A stretch of 64,000 nucleotides of DNA from Streptomyces piniterrae. GTDB lineage: Bacteria > Actinomycetota > Actinomycetes > Streptomycetales > Streptomycetaceae. The stretch lies in the NCBI RefSeq assembly GCF_005048155.1, contig NZ_SUMB01000002.1, forward strand, positions 682,001-746,000, written 5' to 3'. Under the pieces are notes generated by a model that was not told where the DNA came from, did not search any database, and was given only the letters and a program-made list of their open reading frames with translations. The position numbers and the translations under genes were made by a program. Below, in pieces: positions 17,470-26,544 of this stretch. The stretch's first letter is position 1. Each line of letters opens with the position of its first letter.

Positions 17470-19806
17470 ATGGGCGGCAATGTCCGGGGCGCCGGCACGC
17501 TGCCGGTTGAGATGACCCGTTTCATCGGGCGACGGCATGAGCTCTCACAGGCCAGGACGTTGCTGTCGCGCGGGCGTCTGGTGACGCTGACCGGGCCGGG
17601 CGGGATCGGGAAGACCCGGTTGGCGCTGCGGGTCGCCGCCGAGGTGCAGCGGTCCTTCCCCCGTGGAGTGTGGCTGGTGGAGCTGGCCGCGCTGGAGGAC
17701 GGGAACCGTCTGACGCAGACCGTGGCGGCACGCCTGCGGCTGGGCAACGAAGCAATCGGTGATCCGCTCGCCAGGCTCGTGGACCATGTGGCCGGCGAAC
17801 GGATGCTGCTGGTGCTGGACAACTGTGAGCATGTGCTGGACGCCAGTGCGGCGCTGGTCGCCACCTTGCTGACGGCGGCTCCGGACCTCCAGGTGCTGGC
17901 GACGAGCCGTCAGACGCTGGGGGTGGCCGGGGAGCAGGTGCTGCCGGTGCCCTCGATGGTGCTGTCCGGAAACGGCGGCCCGTCCCCCGAACTGTGCGAC
18001 GCGGTGGCCCTGTTCGCCGACCGGGCGGCCGCCATGCGCCCCGACTTCGCCCTCACCGGGGAGAACACCTCCGTCATCCACGAGATCTGCCGTCGGCTGG
18101 ACGGCGTTCCCCTGGCCATCGAACTGGCGGCGGCCCGGCTGCGGGCCCTGTCGGCGCAGGAGATCCTGCTGCGCCTCGATGACCGGTTCACCCTGCTCAC
18201 CGCGGGATCCCGGGCCGCACTGCCCCGTCAGCAGACGCTGCGGGCGGCGATCGACTGGAGCCACGACCTGTGCACGGACCAGGAACGCCTGTTGTGGTCG
18301 CGGCTGTCGGTGTTCTCCGACGGCTTCGACCTGCCGGCGGCCGAGCGGGTCTGCAGCGGAGACGGCATCCGGCAGCGGGACGTACTCGACCTGGTCATCG
18401 GCCTGGTCGACAAGTCCGTCCTGGCCGGCGAGGAGCGCGGGGCGCGGATGCGGTACTGGCTGCCGGACACACTGCGCCAGTACGGGCGGGAGCGGCTGGC
18501 CGCGTCGGGTGAGGAGCAGAAGCTGCGGGAGCGGCACCGCGACCACTACCGGGCGGTCGCCGAGCAGGCCGAGGCCGAATGGTTCGGCCCCGACCAGTTG
18601 GCCTGGTTCACCCGGCTGCGAGCGGAACACCCCAACCTGCAGGCGGCGTTGGAGTTCAGTCTCGGCGAGCACGGGCAGGGGCGGGAGGCGATGGGCTTGG
18701 CCGCCTCCATGTGGATCCACCGGCTCGGCTTCGGATCCTTCGACGAGGGCCGCCAATGGCTGGGCCGCGCCCTCGCGATCGACGAGGAGCCGAGCCCGCA
18801 GCGGGCGAAGGCCCTGTTCGTCGACGGTCTGCTGGCCGTACTGCAGGGAGATATCAGCGCGGCCGACAGCCGGGTACAGCAGTTTCGGGTGCTCGAAAGC
18901 GCCCTGGGGGAGGACCCGGACCTGATCCGCGCCAGGGTGACGCTCGCCGGGCTCGTGGCACTGTTCCAGGGAGCCTTCGGCCAGGCCGTCCCGCTGCTGG
19001 CCGAAGCACTCACCAGACATCAGGCGGCCGAGGACGCCGGTAACGCCGCGGTCACCTCCTTCATGCTCAGCACCGCCTGCCCCGATCCCGACGATCCCGC
19101 CGGCACCGTCCACGCCGAGCGGTGCCTGGCACTGTGCGAGGCCCACGATGCCCAGTGGTCGCGCACCCACGCGCTGTGGGTCCTGGGGCTGGATCACTAC
19201 CGGCACGGCCGTCACCGGCGGGCCGGCACGCTGGTCCGGCATGCGCTGAAGGACAAACCGCTCTCCCACGACCAGTGGGGTGTGGCCCAGTGTCTGGAGG
19301 TGCTGGGCTGGTGTGCGTCCTCGGCGGACCGCGCCGAACGAGCCGCCACGTTGCTGGGCGCGGCCGACGCGACCTGGCGGGTCGCCGGGTCCGCGCTCAC
19401 CGGGCTCGGCCATCTCCAGGCCGGCCACCAGCAGTGCGAGGCCGCCCTGCGCAGCGAACTCGGCGACACCGCCTACGCCGCGGCAGTCGAAGCGGGCGGG
19501 CGGCTCACCCTGGAGCAGTCCGTCGCCTATGCCCTGGAAGAGTCCTCGGCCCCCACACCGCCACCGCCCGCCGACGAGGCGTCGGCGCCGCTGACCCGCC
19601 GCGAACGCCAGGTCGCCGGGCTGGTCGCGCAGGGCATGACCAACAAGGAGATCGCCGCCGAGCTGACGATCTCCAGGCGCACCGCCGAGGGACACGTCGA
19701 GCACATCCTGACGAAACTCGGCTTCACCTCACGGGCCCAGATCGCCGCCTGGGCCGCCAGGAACCACGGATCCGACGCCCACGACAGCGCTCCTACCGCT
19801 CCGTGA
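17470..19806 (+). CDS. NB-ARC/TPR LuxR-family regulator
   Basis: 778 residues from the ATG at 17470. TRFIGRRHELSQARTLL leads into the NTPase with Walker A GPGGIGKTRL, Walker B MLLVLDNCEH and the sensor GVPLAIELAAARLRAL. A long TPR-like helical region follows, and the C-terminus is a LuxR helix-turn-helix (LTRRERQVAGLVAQGMTNKE). This is a large STAND-type transcriptional switch, probably ATP-dependent and ligand-gated. It is divergent from the hydrolase/membrane-protein pair, the likely target. The ribosome site is weak. Confidence 0.88.
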   Translation: MGGNVRGAGTLPVEMTRFIGRRHELSQARTLLSRGRLVTLTGPGGIGKTRLALRVAAEVQRSFPRGVWLVELAALEDGNRLTQTVAARLRLGNEAIGDPLARLVDHVAGERMLLVLDNCEHVLDASAALVATLLTAAPDLQVLATSRQTLGVAGEQVLPVPSMVLSGNGGPSPELCDAVALFADRAAAMRPDFALTGENTSVIHEICRRLDGVPLAIELAAARLRALSAQEILLRLDDRFTLLTAGSRAALPRQQTLRAAIDWSHDLCTDQERLLWSRLSVFSDGFDLPAAERVCSGDGIRQRDVLDLVIGLVDKSVLAGEERGARMRYWLPDTLRQYGRERLAASGEEQKLRERHRDHYRAVAEQAEAEWFGPDQLAWFTRLRAEHPNLQAALEFSLGEHGQGREAMGLAASMWIHRLGFGSFDEGRQWLGRALAIDEEPSPQRAKALFVDGLLAVLQGDISAADSRVQQFRVLESALGEDPDLIRARVTLAGLVALFQGAFGQAVPLLAEALTRHQAAEDAGNAAVTSFMLSTACPDPDDPAGTVHAERCLALCEAHDAQWSRTHALWVLGLDHYRHGRHRRAGTLVRHALKDKPLSHDQWGVAQCLEVLGWCASSADRAERAATLLGAADATWRVAGSALTGLGHLQAGHQQCEAALRSELGDTAYAAAVEAGGRLTLEQSVAYALEESSAPTPPPPADEASAPLTRRERQVAGLVAQGMTNKEIAAELTISRRTAEGHVEHILTKLGFTSRAQIAAWAARNHGSDAHDSAPTAP

Positions 19807-19880
19807 CCGCGACGCAGCCGCCCGTTTCCGCCGCCCCGGAGCCATGGCCGCGTGGTGCGACCCGCGGTTACACTCCGGCC

Positions 19881-20924
19881 GTGACCAGCGCAGACGCGGC
19901 GCGGACAGCGTCACCCGGCGCACCGGCTCCGAGGGAACCCGAGAGGTGGGCCGGGGCGGAACCATGCCGGGGGCTCGACCGCCGGAGTCTGCTGGGGCTC
20001 GGCGTCGGCGGGCTCGCCGCCGTCCTGACCGGATGTTCGGCGGAGTCCGACCCCGTGCGTCGGCTGCGGTTCGCCACGGGGCCACCGGGCGGGCCGTACC
20101 ACGCCTTCGGCCGGGCGTTGGCAGCGGCCGTCGGCAAGAGCGGTCACCGGCTGGAGATCGTTCCCGTAACCACCTCGGCGAGCGTCGACAACCTGCGCAG
20201 GCTCGAACGGGGTTCGGTGGAGCTGGCACTGGCGATGGCCGACGTCGCCGAGGACGCGGCGCACGGCCGGGCGGAGTTCTCCCGGCCGGTCCCGGTCAGG
20301 GCGCTGGCCCGGGTCTATGTGAACTACACTCACCTCGTCGTCCCCGCGCACGGACCCGTGCGAACGGTGCGGGATCTGGCCAGGCGACCGGTCGCCGCCG
20401 GGGCGGCGGGGTCGGGTGTCCAGGTGCTGGCCGGCCGGCTGCTGAAGGCGGCCGGGCTGACGGGTGACAGAGCGGTGCGCGAGCTGCGGCTCGGCCTCAC
20501 CGAGTCGGCGCGGGCACTGCGTGAGGGCACGGTCGACGCGCTGATCTGGTCCGGAGGCGTGCCGACTGCCACGCTGTCGGAGCTCGCACGGACCATGCCG
20601 TTGCGCTTTCTGCCGCTGGACGGCTTCGTGGCCCCGCTGCGCGAGCGCTACGGCCCGGTGTACACGACCGTCACGCTTCCGGCAGGGGCGTACGGACTGC
20701 GGGAGCCCGTGGGCACCATCGGTGTCGGCAACTACCTGACGGCGCGGGCCGATGTGCCGGCAGATGCGGTGCAAGAACTGCTCCAGGTGGTGTTCGACCA
20801 ATGGCGCGACCTGCTGCGGGACGTGACGGCGGGGGCGCGGCTGGAGCCCCGTTACGCCATCTCCACCGGCGGCGTGCCGCTGCACAAGGGCGCGGTCGCC
20901 TACTACCGCTCCGCGTACGGTTAG
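19881..20924 (+). CDS. TAXI-family solute-binding lipoprotein
   Basis: 347 residues from GTG at 19881. DRRSLLGLGVGGLAAVLTGC contains a twin-Arg-like pair and a lipobox (LTGC), so export may be by Tat followed by lipidation. The mature protein matches TAXI TRAP-associated binding proteins: LRFATGPPGGPYHAFGRALA, then a SVELALAMADVAEDAAHG segment. No TRAP membrane subunit is present. The gene runs toward a sensor kinase/response regulator pair, and such binding proteins are often found with two-component systems, which suggests a sensing partner (inferred). Confidence 0.85.
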   Translation: MTSADAARTASPGAPAPREPERWAGAEPCRGLDRRSLLGLGVGGLAAVLTGCSAESDPVRRLRFATGPPGGPYHAFGRALAAAVGKSGHRLEIVPVTTSASVDNLRRLERGSVELALAMADVAEDAAHGRAEFSRPVPVRALARVYVNYTHLVVPAHGPVRTVRDLARRPVAAGAAGSGVQVLAGRLLKAAGLTGDRAVRELRLGLTESARALREGTVDALIWSGGVPTATLSELARTMPLRFLPLDGFVAPLRERYGPVYTTVTLPAGAYGLREPVGTIGVGNYLTARADVPADAVQELLQVVFDQWRDLLRDVTAGARLEPRYAISTGGVPLHKGAVAYYRSAYG

Positions 20925-20952
20925 GGCCCTGCCCTGACCCATCGGACACGCC

Positions 20953-22338
20953 CTAGGCCCGCTCCTTGCCCTCCGGCAGCAGCAGTTCCACCGCGAGGCC
21001 CCGTGGAGTGTTGCGGCCGACGGAGAGCCGGCCGCCGCTGACACGGGCGATCTCGTCGGCGATGGCCAGCCCCAGCCCGCTGCCGGGCGTGTTCTGGTGC
21101 TGGGCGCCGCGGACGAAACGCCTCAGCAGCGTGGGCAGTTGCTCCTCGGGCACTCCGGGGCCGTCGTCGGCGACGGACACGACGACGTCACCGTCCCGGA
21201 GCGCGGCGCGCACCTCGACGCGGCCGCCCGGCGGTACGAACTTGGCGGCGTTGTCGAGCAGTGCGTCCAGTACGCGGCCCACCGCGTCGGGCAGGACCCG
21301 CACGCGCAGGCCGTCGCCGACGTCCTCCGTCAGATCGATACCGGCCTTGCGGAAGACGGAGCCCCAGGCCGTCACCCGCTCCCGTACCGCCGCCGACACG
21401 TCCTGGTCGGCCAGTTCGGCGGTGCCGGACTCCACCCGGGCCAGTGCGAGCAGTCCGTCGAGCAGTTCCCCCAGCCGTTCGGCCTCGTCGAGTGCGCGGG
21501 AGAACTCTGCCTGTCCGGGGCCGGGGCGAAGGTGCGGCTCGATGTTCTCCAACTGGAGCACGAGGGTCGCCAGCGGGTTGCGCAGCTGGTGGGAGGCGTC
21601 GGCGACGAAGTCACGCTGACGGCTGAGGGAGTCGGCAACGGCCTCCGCCATGCTGTTGAAGTGCCGCCGCAGACGACGTAGTTCGGGCGGTCCGGTATCG
21701 GAGGCGGCCCGCGCCTGCAGGCTGCCGGCGGCCAGGCCCTCCACGGCCCGGTCCAGGTCACGCACCGGACGCATCAGCCAACGGGTGATCCCCACCGCGA
21801 CCAGCGCCGCCGTGGTGAACGCGGCGATCGCGCCCACCGCGATGAGCGTCGAGCGGACGGCCACATCCCGCCGCGCCGCGTCCGTGGGCGCGGCCAGCAC
21901 AACGGCTCCGCTCACCCGCTCGTCCTGGCCCACCGGTTCGGCCAGCACCACGCTGGACGGGCCCCAGGGCCAGATCGTCGGCAACTGAGCCGTCGGGCGG
22001 CCGGTCAGTGCCTGGTTGCGGGCGTCCACCGCCAGGGCCGCGGCCGCCGCCCTGGCGCCCGGCCCGGCCCGCGCGACCGGGTGCCCCACCGCGTCCACGA
22101 CCAGCACACCCGCCCCGTACAGCTCGGCGTACCGGCCGATTTCGGCGGACAGCTCGGAGCGGTCGGTCGCGGTGCGCACCCGGTCGGCGAGATCGGCGAA
22201 CCGCGCCGCGTCGGCACGCCGCTGGAGCAGCAGACGCTCGGTCCTGCTCTGCGCGAGAGTGCCGGCCAAGGGCACGGAGAGCAGCAGCACCGCCGCTCCC
22301 ATGAGCACGATCAGCACGGCCAGCAGTCTGCGCCTCAT
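20953..22338 (-). CDS. Sensor histidine kinase
   Basis: 461 residues. An N-terminal helix (LLAVLIVLMGAAVLLLSVPLAG), a periplasmic domain of about 125 residues, a second helix (IAVGAIAAFTTAALVAVGI), HAMP, the phosphoacceptor DASHQLRNPLATL (His in the H-box), N-box LLDNAAKFV, and G-boxes DDGPGVP and GSGLGLAI. The ATG overlaps the TGA of the response regulator gene by 4 bp, so they are co-translated. It faces the TAXI lipoprotein gene; their 3' ends are 28 bp apart. Confidence 0.93.
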   Translation of the reverse strand: MRRRLLAVLIVLMGAAVLLLSVPLAGTLAQSRTERLLLQRRADAARFADLADRVRTATDRSELSAEIGRYAELYGAGVLVVDAVGHPVARAGPGARAAAAALAVDARNQALTGRPTAQLPTIWPWGPSSVVLAEPVGQDERVSGAVVLAAPTDAARRDVAVRSTLIAVGAIAAFTTAALVAVGITRWLMRPVRDLDRAVEGLAAGSLQARAASDTGPPELRRLRRHFNSMAEAVADSLSRQRDFVADASHQLRNPLATLVLQLENIEPHLRPGPGQAEFSRALDEAERLGELLDGLLALARVESGTAELADQDVSAAVRERVTAWGSVFRKAGIDLTEDVGDGLRVRVLPDAVGRVLDALLDNAAKFVPPGGRVEVRAALRDGDVVVSVADDGPGVPEEQLPTLLRRFVRGAQHQNTPGSGLGLAIADEIARVSGGRLSVGRNTPRGLAVELLLPEGKERA

Positions 22339-23036
22339 GGGCCGTCGTCCTGGTCTGCCGCGCCGAGCTGGTAGCCGAAGCCACGGACCGTACGGATCAG
22401 GCCCGGTCTGCCGGTCTTGGCGCGGACGCCCGCCACATGGACGTCCAGCGAGCGCGAGGCGGTCAGGTACACATCGCCCCAGATGCGGTCCAGGATTTCC
22501 TCGCGGGAGTGCACCTCGCCCGGCCGCGCGGCCAGGAACGCCAGCACGTCGTACTCCCGGCGGGTCAGCCGTACCTCGGCCCCCGCCACCGTGACGGTAC
22601 GGGCGGCCGGGTCGATCTCGACGTCACCGGTGCGCACCGGCCCGCCGGTGTCCCCTCCGCCGATGTCCTTCCCGCCGGAGGAGGGGTCCGTGCGGCGGCG
22701 TACGGCGTCGATACGGGCCATCAGCTCGACCGTCCGGAACGGCTTGACCACGTAGTCGTCGGCGCCCGCGCGCAGCCCCTGCACGATGTCGCGCTCCCCG
22801 CAGCGTGCCGTGACGACGATCAGGGGCGCGTCGCAGACAGCGCGCAGTCGGCGCAGCAGCTCAAGTCCGTCCAGGTCGGGCAGCCCCAGGTCGAGCAACA
22901 CGAACTCGGCCTCGTGCGCATGCTGCAGCGCGTCCGAGGCCCGGCCGACCCTGCGGACGGTGTGCCCGCGCTGAGCGAGAGCGGTGACGAGGGCGTGGGC
23001 CATACGGTCGTCGTCCTCGACGAGAAGTGCATGCAT
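22335..23036 (-). CDS. OmpR/PhoB-type response regulator
   Basis: 233 residues. The receiver domain shows the acidic pocket (LVEDDD), the phosphoacceptor Asp in FVLLDLGLPDLDG, a Thr in IVVTAR and Lys in VVKPF. After a Gly-rich linker comes a winged helix with LTRREYDVLAFLAARPGEV and SLDVHVAGVRAKTG. First gene of a two-gene operon with the sensor kinase. Target genes are not evident; the neighbouring TAXI gene and the MHS transporter upstream are candidates. Confidence 0.93.
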   Translation of the reverse strand: MHALLVEDDDRMAHALVTALAQRGHTVRRVGRASDALQHAHEAEFVLLDLGLPDLDGLELLRRLRAVCDAPLIVVTARCGERDIVQGLRAGADDYVVKPFRTVELMARIDAVRRRTDPSSGGKDIGGGDTGGPVRTGDVEIDPAARTVTVAGAEVRLTRREYDVLAFLAARPGEVHSREEILDRIWGDVYLTASRSLDVHVAGVRAKTGRPGLIRTVRGFGYQLGAADQDDGP

Positions 23037-23182
23037 GCGACCCCTGTCATCCCCCTGTCACCTGGGACAGGTGTGCCTTCTGGCATATCCCATCGGCGGG
23101 CGTTGCGGAAGAGGCGGACGTGCCCGCAGGCTGCGGCACGGTCGGCGCCGCGCCACAGCCTGCAACCGCAGTCGCTGAAAGA

Positions 23183-24565
23183 TCAGCTCTTGGCTTCTTG
23201 CAGGGGAGAGCCCGGCTCGACGGCCGATCCGGCCTCGGCCTCGGCCTCGGCACGGCTGAGCGCGACGTTGCGGGTGTCCGGCATCAGGACGTACGTGATC
23301 AGGGAGACCAGCGCACACCCGGACACGTACCAGAAGAACATGCTCTCGTGGCCCGCGTCCTTGAACCACAGCGCCACATACTCCGCCGTACCGCCGAAGA
23401 GCGCGTTGGCGATCGAGTAGGGCAGTGCCACGCCCAAGGCACGGACCCCGGTGGGGAACAGCTCCGCCTTCACGGCCGCGTTGATCGAGGTGTAACCGGT
23501 GACGATCACCAGGGCGAGCAGTGACAGGCTCAGCGCCGACCAGTACGACGACGCGGACCGCAGCGCGGTCATGATCGGGTACGTGCCGACGGTGCAGCCG
23601 ACCGCGAAGGTGATCAGCAGCGGGCGGCGGCCTATACGGTCGGACAGCGCCCCGGCGAAGGGCTGCAGTACGGCGAAGACCGTCAGCGAGGTGAAACTCA
23701 CCAGCGTCGCGGTGGACTTCTCCATGCCCGCACTGCCGATCAGGTACTTGGTCAGATACGTGGTGTACGTGTAGTAGGCCACCGTGCCGCCGAGGGTGAG
23801 CGCCATCACCAGGAACGCCTGACGGCGGTGCAGCCACAGCGCCTTCAGCGTGCCGCGCGAGTCGTCCCGCCGGCCACCGCCCGCCGACATCTCGGCGAAC
23901 GCCTCCGTCTCCTGCAGACGTCGCCGCAGCCAGAAGACGACCACCGCGAAGAGCGCGCCCAGCACGAACGGGATCCGCCACCCCCAGCTCTCCAGCTCGT
24001 CCTTGCTGAGGGTGTGCTGCATGGTGATGAGGATGCCCAGACCGAGCAGCTGGCCGCAGGTCATCGACACGTACTGCATCGACGACCCCAGCCCCCGGCG
24101 CCCGCGGGCCGACGCCTCGGTCAGATAGGTGGCGCTCGCAGCGTATTCGCCGCCGATGCTCATCCCCTGCAACAGCCGGGCCAGCAGCAGGACCAGCGCG
24201 CCGAAGTAGCCGGCCTGCCCGTAAGTGGGGGCGACGGCGATGAGCAGGGCCGCCAGCGACATCATGGCGACGGTGAGGGTGAGCGCGCTCTTCCGCCCGT
24301 GACGGTCGGCGGCACGTCCGAGGATCCAGCCACCGACCGGACGCATCAGAAAGCCGACGGCGAAGATGCCTGCCGTGTTCATCAGCTGCGTGGTCGGGTT
24401 GTCGCCGGGGAAGAAGGAGTCGGCGAAGTAGATCGCGAAGGTGGCGTAGACGAACCAGTCGTACCACTCGACGAGATTTCCGAGCGACCCACCGATCAGG
24501 GCGAGACGGCGTTTCGCGCGCTCACCGTCGGGTCGTGTTTCGCGCATGCTGGCGGACGGTGACAT
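23183..24565 (-). CDS. MFS transporter, metabolite:H+ symporter (MHS) family
   Basis: 460 residues, 12 helices. GGSLGNLVEWYDWFVYATFA is the characteristic MHS first helix (WYDxxxY), GRAADRHGRKSALTLT is the MFS loop 2-3 motif and ALSDRIGRRPLLI its repeat in the second half. It resembles alpha-ketoglutarate or proline/betaine symporters such as KgtP and ProP; which substrate cannot be told. GGGAG lies 6 nt upstream of the ATG. It stands 146 bp upstream of the two-component operon in the same direction. Confidence 0.9.
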   Translation of the reverse strand: MSPSASMRETRPDGERAKRRLALIGGSLGNLVEWYDWFVYATFAIYFADSFFPGDNPTTQLMNTAGIFAVGFLMRPVGGWILGRAADRHGRKSALTLTVAMMSLAALLIAVAPTYGQAGYFGALVLLLARLLQGMSIGGEYAASATYLTEASARGRRGLGSSMQYVSMTCGQLLGLGILITMQHTLSKDELESWGWRIPFVLGALFAVVVFWLRRRLQETEAFAEMSAGGGRRDDSRGTLKALWLHRRQAFLVMALTLGGTVAYYTYTTYLTKYLIGSAGMEKSTATLVSFTSLTVFAVLQPFAGALSDRIGRRPLLITFAVGCTVGTYPIMTALRSASSYWSALSLSLLALVIVTGYTSINAAVKAELFPTGVRALGVALPYSIANALFGGTAEYVALWFKDAGHESMFFWYVSGCALVSLITYVLMPDTRNVALSRAEAEAEAGSAVEPGSPLQEAKS

Positions 24566-24714
24566 GGCGGCTCCCGATGAGAAGACCCCTGGTCGGAGGG
24601 GTGATGACGTGCCCAGAGCATGCGCGCGTAAGGATGCCGTAACAAGGCCGTTCGGGCAGATCTAACATCCCGTTAAGAAAGGGTGTGAGGGAGCCAGGTA
24701 CCCGCGTCAGGCCC

Positions 24715-24780
24715 CGCTGGTTGTCCGCGCAGCCCCCGCTGGTTGTCCGCGCAGCCCCTGCCGGTTGTCCGCTCAGCCCT
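24715..24780. repeat. Three 22-bp tandem repeats at the hxlR 3' end
   Basis: CGCTGGTTGTCCGCGCAGCCCC twice, then a third copy with four changes (TGCCGGTTGTCCGCTCAGCCCT). The third copy contains the stop codon of the HxlR gene, so the array has grown from, or into, the coding end. Confidence 0.85.
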
Positions 24781-25156
24781 CGGCCCAGGCTTCTTCCGCC
24801 TCGCGCGCGGCGTCGTAGGCGCGACGGGCGGCGGAGACTGCCGGGAGATGCGCCTCGGACCAGTCCGTGATGGCACGGAAGAGCGGCGACAGGGTGCGGC
24901 CCAGACCGCTGATCTCGTACTCCACCCGCGGCGGGATCTCGGCGTGGTAGGTGCGGATGACCAGGCCATCGCGTTCGAGCTGGCGAAGGCGCTGGGTGAG
25001 GACTTTGGGGGTGATGGTCGGCAGGTGCCGCTGCAGCTCGTTGAAGCGCAGCCGGCCGTGGTGTTCGAGGACCCACAGGATGGGAGTGGTCCAGCGGCTG
25101 AACACCAGGTCCACCACCGGGTTGATCGGGCACGCCTGCTCCACGGGGTCGGCCAC
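24773..25156 (-). CDS. HxlR-family winged-helix regulator
   Basis: 127 residues. It has the HxlR N-terminal cysteine (QACPINPVVDLV), the winged helix FNELQRHLPTITPKVLTQRL and RTYHAEIPPRVEYEISGLG as the wing and dimer region. GTG at 25156 is chosen because AAGGAGG lies 6 nt upstream; an ATG 11 codons earlier has no such site. HxlR proteins often sense reactive electrophiles or oxidants through the conserved Cys. No divergent target gene is adjacent: upstream on the same strand is the vWA gene. Confidence 0.9.
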   Translation of the reverse strand: MADPVEQACPINPVVDLVFSRWTTPILWVLEHHGRLRFNELQRHLPTITPKVLTQRLRQLERDGLVIRTYHAEIPPRVEYEISGLGRTLSPLFRAITDWSEAHLPAVSAARRAYDAAREAEEAWAEG

Positions 25157-25239
25157 GGCCGCCTCCTTCCGCTCCTGGCCCGCGATCATCGAGATCCGAC
25201 AAGGGCACTTCCCTGCCGAAAACCACTATATCGAGGAAA

Positions 25240-26544
25240 CTACCCCGCAGAAGTCGAGCCGAGGGGAGTCGAACCGATGGTCACCACTCGTGCCCAGGCG
25301 GGAGGCGAGTTCGGGATGTAGTCGGGGTTGTCCTCGTTCCACGACCGGGACTGCCGAGGGAACAGGCCCACCACTGTCCGGCACGCTGGTTGTCTGCTCG
25401 GCCAGGGCGTCTGTCCGTCCGTCAGGACCACGATGACATCCGGTCCAGGCCGCGCTCGGAGCGCCCTGGCGAAGCCCGTACGGAGATCCGTACCCCCACC
25501 GCCGATCAGCGGTATGCCCTCGGCACGGCACAGCGGGTCCGCGATCCTGGCCGCCGCGTCGCACGACAACACGGTGACCAGGTCGCGGCGGCCGCCCACC
25601 GCACGGGAGATCGCGGCGACCTCGAGGATCGCGCTGCCCAGTTCGGTGTCACTGACCGACCCGGACGTGTCGATGACCACGGACACCCGAGGCGGCCTGC
25701 GCCGCAGGCTCGGCAGCACCACCCCGGGCACCCCGGCCGAGCGCCGCGACGGCCGGCCGTAGGAGTAGTCCTCGCCCGCACCGGGGCCGGAGGCCGCCGA
25801 GCGGACCGCCGCTCCCAGCAACTCCCGCCACGGCTGCGGCGGATGGAACGCCTCCTCCGCCCACCGCCGCCACCCCTTCGGGGCGTTCCCCGGGCGGCCG
25901 TTGATGCCCTGCGCCACCCGGAACCGGACCGCGTCCCGTTCCTGCTCGCTGAGGCCGTGCGCGCCGTCCGGCCCCAGGTCCCAGTCCCGTTCCAGTCCGT
26001 CCGCGCCACTGCCGCAGTCCAGCCAGGCCAGGCTCTGCGTATACGGGCCGAGCCGGAACTGGCGCAGATAGTCCTCCATGAGCTCACCCGTGGGCAGCCC
26101 CAGGGACTCCGGATCGACAGCGCCTTCGGGCCGGGCCAGCCCGTCCCCGAACACATCGTCGTTGATCTCGAAGTCCGCGGCGATGTTCATCCGCAGGCGT
26201 TCCCCCGGGCCGGTCAGCCCGCGCTCGCGTGCGACCCGGTCACTGCGTCCGTGATGGTCGCGCAGCAGATGGGACACCTCGTGGACCCATACGCCCGCCA
26301 GTTCCTCCACCGGCATCTGGTCCACGAACGTCGGCGAGACGTAGCACCGCCAGTGCTGGTCGACGGCCATGGTGCGTACCCGCTGCGACTCCACGGGGTG
26401 CAGGGCGAACAGCGCGGTCGCCAGGTAGGGCCGGACCCGGGCGGCGTGCAGCCGGGCGGCGAAGAGCTTGTCGAGGTCCAGTGTCGGCGTCTCGGGTGCG
26501 TCCGCGGTCATCGGGCGAGGACCTCCATCGGTGTCCGTGGTCAT
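25240..26544 (-). CDS. HExxH metallopeptidase-like / vWA protein (DUF2201 type)
   Basis: 434 residues. The N-terminal domain has a zincin-like VHEVSHLLRDH motif (HExxH at residues 88-92), as in DUF2201 proteins. The C-terminal domain is von Willebrand A with a MIDAS motif (DTSGS at about 292-296), a conserved GGGGTDLRTGF segment and a late VVLTDGQTPWP strand. Its ATG overlaps the MoxR gene's TGA by 4 bp (ATGA), so the two are co-translated. vWA proteins paired with MoxR ATPases commonly act in metal insertion or protein remodelling; here a possible peptidase is added. Third gene of the operon. Confidence 0.87.
   Translation of the reverse strand: MTTDTDGGPRPMTADAPETPTLDLDKLFAARLHAARVRPYLATALFALHPVESQRVRTMAVDQHWRCYVSPTFVDQMPVEELAGVWVHEVSHLLRDHHGRSDRVARERGLTGPGERLRMNIAADFEINDDVFGDGLARPEGAVDPESLGLPTGELMEDYLRQFRLGPYTQSLAWLDCGSGADGLERDWDLGPDGAHGLSEQERDAVRFRVAQGINGRPGNAPKGWRRWAEEAFHPPQPWRELLGAAVRSAASGPGAGEDYSYGRPSRRSAGVPGVVLPSLRRRPPRVSVVIDTSGSVSDTELGSAILEVAAISRAVGGRRDLVTVLSCDAAARIADPLCRAEGIPLIGGGGTDLRTGFARALRARPGPDVIVVLTDGQTPWPSRQPACRTVVGLFPRQSRSWNEDNPDYIPNSPPAWARVVTIGSTPLGSTSAG

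Noticed and set aside
25252..25285. GGTTCGACTCCCC on the minus strand, resembling a tRNA T-arm
   Set aside because: The flanking bases do not pair into a T-stem or acceptor stem and it lies in the coding end of the vWA gene. No other tRNA arms were found nearby.
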